From an uncultured Phycisphaerales bacterium (GTDB lineage: Bacteria; Planctomycetota; Phycisphaerae; Phycisphaerales; UBA1924), in NCBI GenBank assembly GCA_937995595.1, contig CALKJW010000035.1:1-64000 (forward strand): 64,000 nucleotides of DNA. Direction: 5' to 3'. Shown here piece by piece: positions 27,075 through 35,557 of this stretch (positions within the stretch are counted from its first letter, which is position 1; each line of letters starts with the position of its first letter). The notes under the pieces are model-generated. The model saw only the letters and a list, made by a program, of their open reading frames with translations, was not told where the DNA came from and made no database searches. The position numbers and the translations under genes were made by a program.

Positions 27075-28109
27075 ATGAGCCAGCACGAACCGCACTCGCT
27101 CCCGCCCTCGCGCTACACGTTCACGCTGCTGCGCGCGGGCCGGTTCAAACTCGACGGCGGCTCGATGTTCGGGCTGATCCCGCGGACGGTGTGGTCGCGA
27201 CAGGTGCCGGCCGACGACCTAGGCCGGATCGCGGTGCAGCACAACTGCCTGCTGCTGGAGCGCGTCGAGGACGGGGTGGACCGCCCCGCGGGCACGCCGC
27301 GGCGCGTGCTGATCGAGGTCGGCACGGGCGACAAACTCGACGCGAAGATGCGCGACGTGTTCGAACTCGAGGACCGGACCGTGCTGACCGCCCTGTCCGA
27401 GGTCGGCGTGAGGCCGGAGTCCATCGACGCGACGGTCGTCTCACACCTGCACTTCGATCACGCCGGCGCGCTCACGCGCCTGTGCCGCGAGGGCGAAACG
27501 CCCGACTGGACCGGCGACGACGGCGGGGGCGGCTCGACGGCCCGCGGCGGGTGCAAGGTCAGTTTCCCCAACGCGCGCGTGTACGTGCAGCAGCGCGAGT
27601 GGCGCGACGCGCTGGCCAACCGCTCGGTGATGACGCGCACCTACTACCGCGACCACCTGCTCCCGATCGGGAAGCAGTTGCGCCTGGTGGACTCGCCGCG
27701 ACCGTTCGCACCCGGCTACACGCCCGATCGAGACGAACTGCCCCCCGCGCCGGTCGATCTCCGCGAGACCGAACTCTGGCCCGGCGCGGGCGTGTGGGTG
27801 TTCAACGTGCCGGGGCACACCTGGGGGCAGCAGGCGGTGCGCTTTCTGGAGCCCGACGCGCCGCGCGGCAGGGGGCGGACCATCGTCTTCACGCCCGACG
27901 TCATGCCGACCGCCGCGCATCTGGGCGCGGCCTACTCGCTGGCGTACGACGTGGAGCCGTACACGTCGATGGTCTCGCGCCGATGGCTGCTGACCGAGGC
28001 CGCGGAGCGGAGTTGGGTCCTGTGCCTGGATCACGAGCCGGGCGAGCCGCTGTTCCGGGTGCGGGCCAATGCAAAGGGATGGTTCGACCTTGTGCCCGAA
28101 ACGGCGTGA
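27075..28109 (+). CDS. MBL-fold metallo-hydrolase
   Basis: This 344-residue zinc hydrolase has the lactonase/glyoxalase-like order: NCLLLERVE, VLIEVGTGDKLD, VVSHLHFDHAGAL (metal site near residues 123-135), an insertion with a Gly-rich loop, VFNVPGHTWGQQAVRF and FTPDVMPTAAHLG. It most resembles the quorum-quenching lactonase type of MBL family, but substrate assignment is not possible from sequence. It starts 8 nt after the barrel-protein stop and is probably in that operon. Confidence 0.88.
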   Translation: MSQHEPHSLPPSRYTFTLLRAGRFKLDGGSMFGLIPRTVWSRQVPADDLGRIAVQHNCLLLERVEDGVDRPAGTPRRVLIEVGTGDKLDAKMRDVFELEDRTVLTALSEVGVRPESIDATVVSHLHFDHAGALTRLCREGETPDWTGDDGGGGSTARGGCKVSFPNARVYVQQREWRDALANRSVMTRTYYRDHLLPIGKQLRLVDSPRPFAPGYTPDRDELPPAPVDLRETELWPGAGVWVFNVPGHTWGQQAVRFLEPDAPRGRGRTIVFTPDVMPTAAHLGAAYSLAYDVEPYTSMVSRRWLLTEAAERSWVLCLDHEPGEPLFRVRANAKGWFDLVPETA

Positions 28110-28148
28110 CCGCTTGAGCGGGGAAACAGGGCGGTCGCGGCGGTCGGA

Positions 28149-28154
28149 TATGAT
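28149..28154 (+). promoter_or_regulatory. Candidate -10 hexamer TATGAT before the hotdog gene
   Basis: TATGAT lies 33 nt before the GTG at 28188; the leader carries AGGAG at 28172-28176. No -35 hexamer is evident at 17 bp. Confidence 0.35.
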
Positions 28155-28187
28155 CAACCCGGACCAACCGGCAGGAGCAGGCGAACG

Positions 28188-28949
28188 GTGACACCGGCCA
28201 CAGCGCCCAACCCGAGCGAAGCGGCCGCCCGCGAGAGCGAGGCGGTGGACGCCGCCGCGCCCGGCTCGCCCGCCGCGGACGCGCCGGCGACGGAATCGAC
28301 CGCGAACGGGACGGGCAAGACCGCCGACGCGCTCGCCGCGCGCCCGGTGGCCAACCCGACGGCCAAGGCCCGCAAGAAGAAGACCGTCTTCGACCGGATC
28401 GAGGCGTTTCTGTCGCGCCTGTCCACCCGCAACAACTTCTGGCACCGCGTGTGCAGTTTGATCTGGCTCCCGTTCGCGTTCCGCAGCGGGATCAAGATGA
28501 AGCGGGTGGACGGCAACACGTTCCAGGCGGTGCTGCCGTTCCGTCGCTTCAACCGCAACTGGTACAACGCGATGGCGGGCGCCGCGCTGCTGGGCAACTC
28601 CGAGATCGCCGGAGGGATGTACGTCTTCGGCGTCTGCGGGGGCGACTACACGGTGGTGTGCAAGGAACTGACGTACCGGTTCCTGCGGCCGTGCTTCGGG
28701 CCCGCGCTGTACCGCATCACGCCGCGCGAGGACATCCAGTCGCACCTTGCCCACAAGGGCGAGTTCAACATCACGGTGGACCTCGACATCGTGCAGATGA
28801 TCGGCAAGCCGGGCAAACTCGGCAGCACACCGGAGCGCGAGCGGCGCGTGGGCCGGTGCAGCGCGACCTTCCACGTCACGCCCAAGGCCCACCACAAGAA
28901 CAAGGCCGAGCGCAAGGCCGAGGCGCGTGCCGAGCCAGGGCCGGAGTGA
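28188..28949 (+). CDS. DUF4442-like hotdog-fold protein
   Basis: This is a 253-residue protein. The first 65 residues are a low-complexity Ala/Pro/Glu/Thr-rich region, followed by a domain resembling the DUF4442 acyl-CoA-thioesterase-like hotdog family: FRRFNRNWYNAMAGAALLGN, GMYVFGVCGGDYTVVCKEL and a last part ending CSATFHVTPKAHHKNKAE. Members of the hotdog fold usually bind acyl thioesters, but no catalytic residue can be assigned. The start is GTG with AGGAG eleven bases upstream. A membrane-protein gene begins 15 nt after it. Confidence 0.75.
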   Translation: MTPATAPNPSEAAARESEAVDAAAPGSPAADAPATESTANGTGKTADALAARPVANPTAKARKKKTVFDRIEAFLSRLSTRNNFWHRVCSLIWLPFAFRSGIKMKRVDGNTFQAVLPFRRFNRNWYNAMAGAALLGNSEIAGGMYVFGVCGGDYTVVCKELTYRFLRPCFGPALYRITPREDIQSHLAHKGEFNITVDLDIVQMIGKPGKLGSTPERERRVGRCSATFHVTPKAHHKNKAERKAEARAEPGPE

Positions 28950-28952
28950 CGA

Positions 28953-28958
28953 TACACT
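28953..28958 (+). promoter_or_regulatory. Candidate -10 hexamer TACACT, leaderless start at 28965
   Basis: TACACT ends 6 nt before the GTG at 28965 and overlaps the region just after the previous stop codon. No Shine-Dalgarno is present. Confidence 0.35.
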
Positions 28959-28964
28959 CGCGGC

Positions 28965-30137
28965 GTGAACGGGCAGGTCCACTTCATCGACGGCGCGGGC
29001 GACGCGGCAAAGCCGCGCGCGGCCGCCGACGTGCTCGCGTGGGCCGCGTACCTGGCATGCTCGTGGACGTGGTGCATCGGCATGTTCCTGCCGGTCCTGC
29101 TGGTGCGCGACTACGGCGTCTGGGGCTGGGTCGTGTTCGCGGTGCCGAACGTGCTCGGCGCGGCCGCGATGGGCTGGGTGCTGCGCGACGGCGCGAGCCA
29201 GCGGATCGTCGCGCGGCACGGCGCGGCGGTCGAGTGGTTCCGCCTGGTGACGGTGGTGTTCCAGTTGTGGTTCCTGCTGGTGTTCCTCGCGGGCCCGGTC
29301 GTCTCGGGCGGCGGGGCCGTCGCGCCGGTCGCCGCGCGCTTCGCGCTGGTCGCGGCGATGATCGCGGGCCTGCTGCTGGCGCTCGACGTGCGGTTGGGCG
29401 TGCTCGCGTGGACCGGTTCGGTCGCGTGCGCCGTGATGGCCGCGCTCCGCGGCGGGCTGGCGTGGCCCGACTGGGCGGGCGCGGCGCCGGCCGACCTGCT
29501 GTGGCTCGCGCCGGTGTGCGCGTTCGGCTTTGCGCTCTGCCCCTATCTTGATCCGACGTTCCACCGCGCGAGGCAGGCGCTGCGCAGCGCAGAGGCCCGC
29601 GCGGCATTCACGATCGGGTTCGGTGCGCTGTTCCCGGCGATGATCGTCTTCACGCTCGGCTACGCGCGGTGGGCGAGCGGGTTCGCCTCGGGCGCGGGCG
29701 GGCTTGCGAACGCCGCGGCGCTGTTCGTCGCGCTGCACGTCGCGGTGCAACTGGTCTACACCTGCGCCGTGCACGCCCGGGCGACGCCGGGGCGCGGCCC
29801 GTGGCCCGCCGCGCGGATCGCGTTCGCGATGCTGATCGCCGGGGCTGTCGCGCTGGCGACGCGCTTTGTGCCGCAGGTCGCCGGGCTCGACGGGCGCGAG
29901 GTCGTGTACCGCCTGTTCATGACGTTCTACGGGCTGGTGTTCCCGGCGTACGTGTGGCTGATGGTGATCCCGCGCGGCGCCGCGAGCGACCGTCTCGCCG
30001 GGCGCGTCCTGTGGCTGGCGGTGGGTCTTGCCGCGCCGTTCTACTGGATGGGGTTCATCGAGCACGCCGAACTCTGGCTGGCGCCGGGGCTGGGGATCGT
30101 GCTTGCCGCGCGCCTGCTCGTGCGGGCGCGGGGCTGA
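28965..30137 (+). CDS. Polytopic membrane protein of unknown function
   Basis: This is a 390-residue protein with about 10-11 hydrophobic segments, starting near residue 24 (VLAWAAYLACSWTWCIGMFLP). A polar loop, CPYLDPTFHRARQALRSAEA (about residues 190-209), sits mid-protein and is the most conserved-looking part. The many Trp, Tyr and His residues inside membrane segments would suit a transporter or membrane enzyme. I do not recognise the family. The start is GTG with no Shine-Dalgarno. Confidence 0.75.
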   Translation: MNGQVHFIDGAGDAAKPRAAADVLAWAAYLACSWTWCIGMFLPVLLVRDYGVWGWVVFAVPNVLGAAAMGWVLRDGASQRIVARHGAAVEWFRLVTVVFQLWFLLVFLAGPVVSGGGAVAPVAARFALVAAMIAGLLLALDVRLGVLAWTGSVACAVMAALRGGLAWPDWAGAAPADLLWLAPVCAFGFALCPYLDPTFHRARQALRSAEARAAFTIGFGALFPAMIVFTLGYARWASGFASGAGGLANAAALFVALHVAVQLVYTCAVHARATPGRGPWPAARIAFAMLIAGAVALATRFVPQVAGLDGREVVYRLFMTFYGLVFPAYVWLMVIPRGAASDRLAGRVLWLAVGLAAPFYWMGFIEHAELWLAPGLGIVLAARLLVRARG

Positions 30138-30151
30138 CCCCGCCGGCCGTG

Positions 30152-31255
30152 TCACGCGCCGAGCCGCGCCAGGACCTGCCGCGCGGTGTCGCGGACCACG
30201 GCGTCCTCGCTGTCGTCCGCCGCGAGTTGTGCGATGCGCTGGCGGAGCGCGGCGGCGCGATCCCCCCCACCGCCGTTCGCGAGCGCGTTCCCCGCCGCGA
30301 TCAGCGCGTTGCGCTTGATCATCGCCAGCGTGGCGCGCTTGGCGGCCGAACCCGCGAGCACGCGCGTGCGGTCGGCGTCGGTCCAGCCCAGCACCTCGAG
30401 CAGCGGGAGCGCAGCGCGGGAGGAGTGGGGCGAGGGCGACACGGGCGGGACGCCCGTGCCACGGTTGAACGGGCACACGTCCTGGCACACGTCGCAGCCG
30501 ATGAGCCTGTCGCCGATCCCTTCGTGCAGCGATTCGTCGATCGACCCGTGCTGCTCGATCGTCAGGTACGACACGCACCGGCGCGCATCCACCGAGTACG
30601 GCGTGATCGCGCCCGTCGGGCAGGCGTCGATGCACCGCGTGCACGTGCCGCAGTGGTCGGCGATCGGCGCGGCGTCGGGCTCGGGCGCGAGTTCCAGCGT
30701 CGTCGCGATGCCGCCGAGCACGAACCAACTGCCGCGCTGCGGGTGGATCAGCAGCGTGTGCTTGCCGATCCAGCCGAGCCCCGCGCGGGCGGCCTGCTCG
30801 CGCTCCAGCACCGGGCCCGTGTCGGCAAAGAGCCGGAACTCGGCGCAGCGCGCGGCGGGCATCGCGCGCAGCGCATCGGCCAGTCGCCCGAGCCGGCGTC
30901 GCATGACGGCGTGGTAGTCCTCGCCGCGCGCGTAGCGGGCGATCACGCCCAGCGGCCCGCGTGCGCCGCCGTGCTCGGGTTCCGCCGCGTCGCCGGGCGC
31001 ACCGTACGCATCGGCCACGATCACGACGGCCCGCGCGCCCGGGAGCAGCCGGCGCACGTCCAGGCGCTGTTCGAGGTACTCCCCCATCCACTCCATCGTG
31101 CCGTGCTTGCCCGCCGCGAGCCACGCGCGGACCGCGTCGCCCCACGCGCTGGGCTCGGCGCGGGCGATACCCGCGGCGGCAAAGCCCAGACCGAGGCACG
31201 CACGCACGACCTCGCGGCCGAGTTCGACGGGATGAGCAGGCGGAGCGTCGGACAC
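30152..31255 (-). CDS. queG: Epoxyqueuosine reductase QueG
   Basis: This 367-residue cytoplasmic enzyme reduces epoxyqueuosine to queuosine in tRNA, using cobalamin and two [4Fe-4S] clusters. DUF1730 N-terminal parts are present (GTMEWMGEYLEQR), then LGWIGKHTLLIHP, the cluster motifs CGTCTRCIDACP and CDVCQDVCPFN, and C-terminal HEAT-like helices. Between the second cluster and the helices lies GTGVPPVSPSP, coded by a palindromic repeat (30440-30458), an in-frame insertion. The start is GTG. No other queuosine gene is nearby. Confidence 0.94.
   Translation of the reverse strand: MSDAPPAHPVELGREVVRACLGLGFAAAGIARAEPSAWGDAVRAWLAAGKHGTMEWMGEYLEQRLDVRRLLPGARAVVIVADAYGAPGDAAEPEHGGARGPLGVIARYARGEDYHAVMRRRLGRLADALRAMPAARCAEFRLFADTGPVLEREQAARAGLGWIGKHTLLIHPQRGSWFVLGGIATTLELAPEPDAAPIADHCGTCTRCIDACPTGAITPYSVDARRCVSYLTIEQHGSIDESLHEGIGDRLIGCDVCQDVCPFNRGTGVPPVSPSPHSSRAALPLLEVLGWTDADRTRVLAGSAAKRATLAMIKRNALIAAGNALANGGGGDRAAALRQRIAQLAADDSEDAVVRDTARQVLARLGA
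30440..30458. repeat. Palindromic repeat inside queG (codes GTGVPPV)
   Basis: CACGGGCG-GGA-CGCCCGTG is a perfect 8-bp inverted repeat with a 3-nt loop. On the queG strand it reads GTGVPPV. The same palindrome is widely dispersed in planctomycete and verrucomicrobial genomes (established knowledge); only this copy was noticed in the window. Confidence 0.75.
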
Positions 31256-31342
31256 GCGGGATCGTTGGCGCGCGGCGTGCGATGCGACCGGCGCCGGGCC
31301 GGACCGCGCCCGCGCCTTCGCTCGCGCTCAGGTGAAACAAGT

Positions 31343-31360
31343 CCCGGCGACGGCGCCGGG
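31343..31360 (-). terminator. Hairpin downstream of the recombinase gene
   Basis: On the minus strand CCCGGCG-CCGT-CGCCGGG forms a 7-bp stem with 4-nt loop, followed by ACTTGTTTC. It lies 48 nt beyond the recombinase stop and before queG, so it may end that transcript. The T-tract is weak. Confidence 0.45.
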
Positions 31361-31407
31361 CCCTGACGCGAAGGCTTCGGTTCCGACATCCCACATCCGA
31401 CCGCCGA

Positions 31408-32445
31408 TCAGGCCGACTCGGCCCGCGGGTGCGCCTTGTTGTAGGCGTCGTGCAGTCGGTGTGTGGTGAGGTGGGTGTAGATCTGCGTGGTCGAGAGCGA
31501 CTGGTGGCCCAGCAGTTCCTGCACGCTGCGCAGGTCCGCGCCGTTGTCGAGCAGGTGCGTGGCGAACGAGTGCCGCAGCGTGTGCGGGGAGATGTCGGGA
31601 TCGAGCCCGGCCTGCACGAGGTACTTGTCGAGTTTGCGGCGGACCGAGCGCGAACTGAGCCGCTGGCCGTGCTTGTTGATGAACAGCGGGCGGGCGCGGT
31701 TCTCGTCCTTCCACCACTGCGCGTAGCGCGGGTCGGCGCGGACGAGTTGCGCGTAGCGGGCCACCGCGCTCAGCGCGTGCGTGCCCAGCGGGACCATCCG
31801 CTCCTTCTTGCCCTTGCCGCGGACCCTGAGCGCCTCGCCGCTCTCGTCGAGGTCCTCGACGTTGAGCCCGACCAGTTCGCTCACGCGGATGCCGGTGGAG
31901 TAGAGCACCTCGAGCATCGCGCGGTCGCGCATGCCCAGCACGTCCTTGTCGCTGGGGGTCGCCAGCAGCTTCTCGATCTGCTCGACGCTGATGGCCTTGG
32001 GCAGGCGCTTGCCCTGCCGCGGCGTGCGGATCGCCGTCATCGGGTTGGTCCGCGTGATGCCGCGCCGGTTCGCCCACTTGTAGAACGATCGGAGCGTCGC
32101 GATCTTGCGCGCCATGGTCGCGGCGGAGTAGTCCTTGCCGCCCAGGTGCTCGAGGAACTCGCGGATCGTGTCGGGCGTCGCGTTGATGACCATCCTGGTG
32201 ATGGTGTTGGGCGTGATCGTCGCCGCGACCGGCGTCTCGGCGTGCCCGCCGGGCGTGCCCTGGTCGCTGGCGATGTTCCAGGCCTGGAGTTCGGCGGCGT
32301 CGTTGGGCTCGAGGCCGGCCTCGTCGGCGATGAACTCGGTGTATTGGCGCAGGTCCGCGCCGTAGCAGCGAGCGGTGTAGTGCGAGAAGTGCCGCTCGTT
32401 GGTCAGATAGTCCGTGAAGCCGGCGATGATGGGAAGCGTGTTCAT
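31408..32445 (-). CDS. Tyrosine recombinase, XerC/XerD family
   Basis: This is a 345-residue DNA recombinase. All active-site residues are visible: R187 (STGIRVSEL), K211 (RGKGKKERMVPL), H288 and R291 (HTLRHSFATHLL), H314 (LGHQSLSTTQ) and Tyr323 (QIYTHL). Xer proteins are about 300 residues long; the extra length is an insertion in the N-terminal core-binding domain at about residues 44-88. It could be the chromosome-dimer resolvase, but no dif-like site was seen. The gene is in line with a small ORF and two lipoprotein genes upstream rather than with integrative-element genes. Confidence 0.93.
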   Translation of the reverse strand: MNTLPIIAGFTDYLTNERHFSHYTARCYGADLRQYTEFIADEAGLEPNDAAELQAWNIASDQGTPGGHAETPVAATITPNTITRMVINATPDTIREFLEHLGGKDYSAATMARKIATLRSFYKWANRRGITRTNPMTAIRTPRQGKRLPKAISVEQIEKLLATPSDKDVLGMRDRAMLEVLYSTGIRVSELVGLNVEDLDESGEALRVRGKGKKERMVPLGTHALSAVARYAQLVRADPRYAQWWKDENRARPLFINKHGQRLSSRSVRRKLDKYLVQAGLDPDISPHTLRHSFATHLLDNGADLRSVQELLGHQSLSTTQIYTHLTTHRLHDAYNKAHPRAESA

Positions 32446-32550
32446 GGTCCTGCACTCCGGTGCGTGGTCGCCGGCGGTCGGGCTCCGGCGGGTGGTCGAG
32501 GCGTTGACGGATCGGGCGGCGGGCGTCCGTGCCCGCGCCGCGTCGTGGGT

Positions 32551-32868
32551 TCAGGGCGTGGGCCCGGGCCGGGTCGGCCTTGCCGGGCCCGCCGGCGAGG
32601 TGTCGATGCGCTGCAGCCCCGGGCGCAGGCGCTTGGAGAGTTGGTGGCTGACCAGCGCGGCGTCGAACCAGTCGAACGGCGCATCGGGGTCGGCGGCCAG
32701 TTCGCTCAGACGGCGCAGCAGCGCGGGCTCGTCGCCCGCGTCGCAGCGGAACGTCCAGCGGTGCGCGCCCTTGGTGAGCGTGACCGGCTCGCGCGCGGCG
32801 GGCGCGGGCGGCGGGCCCGGCTGCGGCGCGCGGCGCTCGGGGCGTTGGCTCGGCTGGTCTTCGATCAT
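32551..32868 (-). CDS. Small hypothetical protein upstream of the recombinase
   Basis: This is a 105-residue protein with no signal or membrane segment. A Pro/Arg-rich start (about 1-32) and a Pro-rich end (TSPAGPARPTRPGPTP) enclose a folded-looking core, VTLTKGAHRWTFRCDAGDE followed by a helical stretch with APFDWFDAALVSHQLSKRL. I do not recognise the family. The ATG at 32868 has GGAGAG seven bases upstream, which supports it over the in-frame ATG 21 nt earlier. The next gene on the strand, the recombinase, starts 105 nt later. Confidence 0.65.
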   Translation of the reverse strand: MIEDQPSQRPERRAPQPGPPPAPAAREPVTLTKGAHRWTFRCDAGDEPALLRRLSELAADPDAPFDWFDAALVSHQLSKRLRPGLQRIDTSPAGPARPTRPGPTP

Positions 32869-32922
32869 CCGGTTCTCTCCGCGCCGCACGGCTCGCGCCG
32901 CGCGGAGAGACCCGCGCGTCGC

Positions 32923-33696
32923 CTAGCGTGCGGCCTGCTGGGCCGCGACCGGTTGCGCGAGCCGGAGACGCTCCTGCTCGATCAGCCGGCCCACGGCCTC
33001 GTGGGCCGCGAACTCGACGTACAGACTCATGCTCGCGAGCATGCCGCGCCAGCCCAGCGCCGAGCCGGGCTCGTGCCTGCCCGCGGCGTAGCGCTGCAGG
33101 GCCAGTTGCACCTCGTGGTTGGCGCCGTCGAAGTGCTCGCTGATCGCGGCGACCGGCCGGTCGGCAAACTGCGACCGCACCGGGGTGTCGCGGTCGGAGT
33201 AGGCCGTCTGGAGTTTCATGGGGTCGGCGATGGTCCGGGCCCGCCCGTCGCGGGCGAAGACAGCCAGGGCCAGGCCGAGTTTGGGCGGGTCGTAGGGGTC
33301 GTAGGCGGTGACGCTGCCGACCAGCAGCGCATCGGCACCGAGCGCGCCGGCCAGCGCCCGCGCCTCGGCCGGCGTGCGGACGGCGGGAAGGCCCAGGGCC
33401 CGCATCGCCGCGAGCGTGCGGTTCAGCGGCAGGCAGGCGATGCCCCGCGTCTCGTCGAGTTTGGCGACGAGGGCGTCGGCCACGAGGTTCGTGTCGACGA
33501 CCGACACGCCCGACTCGTTGGCCAGCGGCGCAACGGCCCAGAGCGCATCGCCCTGCGACGTGTCGTAGGGCGCGACGTGCACCTGCGGCGGCACGCGCGC
33601 GTCCCTGTCCGCGGCGCACCCCGACACCAGGGCGATCAGCAGCGCGAGCGCAGCGCCCGCGCGGCATGTTCCGAGCATGGTCTGTACGGTTGTCAT
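32923..33696 (-). CDS. CsgG/FlgO-like envelope lipoprotein
   Basis: This is a 257-residue lipoprotein with a signal ending LIALVSGC. The mature part has the CsgG/FlgO/TolB-N-type alpha/beta core: DALWAVAPLANESGVSVVDT, then VADALVAKLDE, and GADALLVGSVTAYDPYDPPK, where a gene-product-level 'assess and sum' fold is typical of outer-membrane assembly lipoproteins. The C-terminal half is helical. It is probably anchored in the outer membrane. It is followed 54 nt later by the small hypothetical gene and preceded by a TolB-like lipoprotein, a possible envelope operon. Confidence 0.75.
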   Translation of the reverse strand: MTTVQTMLGTCRAGAALALLIALVSGCAADRDARVPPQVHVAPYDTSQGDALWAVAPLANESGVSVVDTNLVADALVAKLDETRGIACLPLNRTLAAMRALGLPAVRTPAEARALAGALGADALLVGSVTAYDPYDPPKLGLALAVFARDGRARTIADPMKLQTAYSDRDTPVRSQFADRPVAAISEHFDGANHEVQLALQRYAAGRHEPGSALGWRGMLASMSLYVEFAAHEAVGRLIEQERLRLAQPVAAQQAAR

Positions 33697-33787
33697 GGCG
33701 TCCTGCCGTTGGCACGGGGTCTCCGCCCCGTGCGGTTGTGTGCGAATCGCCGCCGCGGTCCTTTCGGCCGCGGCGGGCGCGAGGGAG

Positions 33788-35119
33788 TCAGCGGTGCGAT
33801 TCGGGCGAGGCGTGATCGGCTGGCGTCGTGGCCACGCCGCGGTTGTTGTCGTGCGCGGGCTGGTGACCGGTCGCGGCGAGGATCGCCTTGTCGGTCCCGA
33901 CCGACCAGATGTTGCTCACGCCGGTGCGGTCGGAGACGAAGAAGATCCGTCCCGCGTTGCCCCAGGCGGGCATCAGGTTCATGAACTTGCCGCCGGTCAG
34001 CGCCACCTTGCCCGTGCCGTCGACGCCGACGATCCACAGGTCGCTGGCGGGCGTGCCCGAGGGGGTCGTCGCGCCGTCCGCGTCGCGGAAGTTGACCGAG
34101 GCGAAGACGATGCGCTGACCGTCGGGGCTCCACGAGGCGTTGATCAGCGCGCTGTCGCGGCTGGAGACGATCTCCGTCGGGCTGCTCGTGTCGCCGGGGC
34201 GGTAGTCCACCGTCCAGAGGCTGAAGGCGCGGTCGCCGCGCTCGCGGCTGCGTTGGAAGAGGATCTTGTCGCGACCGTCGGCGCCCGTGCCCGCGACGGG
34301 GCACCACTCGGGGAACAGGCCGTAGCCGATGAACTCGGTCGTTGAGCCGCCGGTGGTGTCGGTCACCCAGAGTTCCCAGCGGCCGCTGACCTCGCCGAGC
34401 CGGCAGAAGACCAGTCTGCTGCCGTCGGGCGACCACGAGGGGTGCAGTTCGTCGGACGGGTCGCTGGTCACCTGCACGGCCTGGCCGCCCGCGGCGGACA
34501 TCAGGTAGATGTCCCAGTTGCCGTTGCGGTCGCTGGCGAAGGCGATGCGGCGGCCGTCGGGCGAGAAGGCCGGCATCACGTCGTGACCGGGGTCGGCCGT
34601 CAACTGCGTGATGGTGCGGCCGTCGATCTGCTTGAGGTAGATGTCCGCGGTCTCGCGGTGCTGCGTGCTGGCGAACGCGATCCAGCGCCCGTCGCGCGAG
34701 ACGCACGGGTCGAAGTCCGCGCCGTGCGCGGCCTGCGTCACGTGCGTCAGGCCTTCCATCACCTCGGCCAGCGGCGTCGGGCTCTCAGGCGCGGCGTTGA
34801 GCACCGGGTGCGACGCGACGGCGTGCGGCGCGGCGACCGTTGACGGCCTGCCGCGGCGGGTCTCCCAGTTGGCCTCGGCCGCGCCCTCGAACCAGAAGGG
34901 GTTGAAGCCGGTCATGCGCTGCTTGCCCGGAGGCACGTACAGCGGCGAGCCCTTCTGGCCCGTGTTCGCCGGCGCCTGCGCCGTCTGCTGCGCGGGCGAC
35001 GGGGCGCTGGTCATCTGGCGGTTGCCGCTCGAAGCGCAACCCGCGGCGACGAGCGTCGCGACGAAGGCGGCGGACACGTTGACGGGGTTGGTCTTGCGGT
35101 CTGGCTGGCGGGTATGCAC
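33788..35119 (-). CDS. TolB-like lipoprotein with PD40 beta-propeller repeats
   Basis: This is a 443-residue lipoprotein. The GTG at 35119 is chosen because GAGGAG lies six bases upstream; the signal ends FVATLVAAGC. After a Gln/Pro-rich linker come at least four PD40-type blades: DPCVSRDGRWIAFAST, MPAFSPDGRRIAFASDRN, HPSWSPDGSRLVFCR and NASWSPDGQRIVFAS. TolB-like propellers act in the periplasm in envelope integrity or as peptidase-like binding modules. It leads a minus-strand series with the CsgG-like lipoprotein, the small protein and the recombinase. Confidence 0.85.
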   Translation of the reverse strand: MHTRQPDRKTNPVNVSAAFVATLVAAGCASSGNRQMTSAPSPAQQTAQAPANTGQKGSPLYVPPGKQRMTGFNPFWFEGAAEANWETRRGRPSTVAAPHAVASHPVLNAAPESPTPLAEVMEGLTHVTQAAHGADFDPCVSRDGRWIAFASTQHRETADIYLKQIDGRTITQLTADPGHDVMPAFSPDGRRIAFASDRNGNWDIYLMSAAGGQAVQVTSDPSDELHPSWSPDGSRLVFCRLGEVSGRWELWVTDTTGGSTTEFIGYGLFPEWCPVAGTGADGRDKILFQRSRERGDRAFSLWTVDYRPGDTSSPTEIVSSRDSALINASWSPDGQRIVFASVNFRDADGATTPSGTPASDLWIVGVDGTGKVALTGGKFMNLMPAWGNAGRIFFVSDRTGVSNIWSVGTDKAILAATGHQPAHDNNRGVATTPADHASPESHR

Positions 35120-35557
35120 GCGGTGCTCCTCGTGGTGGCGCAACGTCGCGCTCTGCAGGCCTCCGGCCCGCGTGGCGCGCTCCGTCCCGATTCCACGATT
35201 GAGCCGACCTCCGGTCGCCTCAACCTCGACCTGCCCACCCTGCCCTACGCCCGTCCGCTCCGTGGCGGGCGGTGCGTTTATCGGACGCCTCCCCCGCCGG
35301 CCTTGAAGTGGGCCGTCGGTTTGGAGGGATCGCCCGGGTCACAGGGTCGGCCCGGTCCGGAGAACTCATCGACCGGCCGAGAACCCGACATAACCGCGAG
35401 CAGACGCCTTTGTGCCGTTATCGGAGAATGCGGGCCGCGGCGCGGCCGGCGCGCACCGCCGGCGCCGGCGGGGCTGCCACGTCCCGCCGACGCCGCGGTG
35501 CTGCGAGAGAAGGAGGACCGGTTCAGGCCCGCGGACGCGGGCCCGGGAGTCAGCGCT
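35120..35557. other. Intergenic region without a gene
   Basis: No coding frame with a plausible start or family was seen in 438 nt. It holds the region upstream of the TolB-like gene, including TCCGATAA on the minus strand at 35285-35278 with CAAGG 15 nt before it, reminiscent of the motif before the EAL gene. TTATCGGA occurs again at 35418-35425. A terminator hairpin lies at 35526-35543. No tRNA, SRP RNA, RNase P or tmRNA signature was found by eye. Confidence 0.5.
35526..35543 (-). terminator. Hairpin after the 93-residue gene
   Basis: On the minus strand GGCCCGCG-TC-CGCGGGCC is a perfect 8-bp inverted repeat, 15 nt beyond the stop of the small gene, followed by TGAACC and a pyrimidine-rich stretch. 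It probably ends that transcript. Confidence 0.5.

Noticed and set aside
31408-32445. Integrase of a prophage or integrative element
   Set aside because: The recombinase has no neighbouring tRNA, phage or conjugation genes and no direct repeats, and its base composition matches its neighbours; a Xer-type housekeeping role is more likely.
35120-35557. Possible structural RNA (SRP RNA, RNase P RNA or tmRNA) in the largest gene-free stretch
   Set aside because: None of the conserved core sequences of these RNAs is present; the only clear structure is the terminator hairpin.
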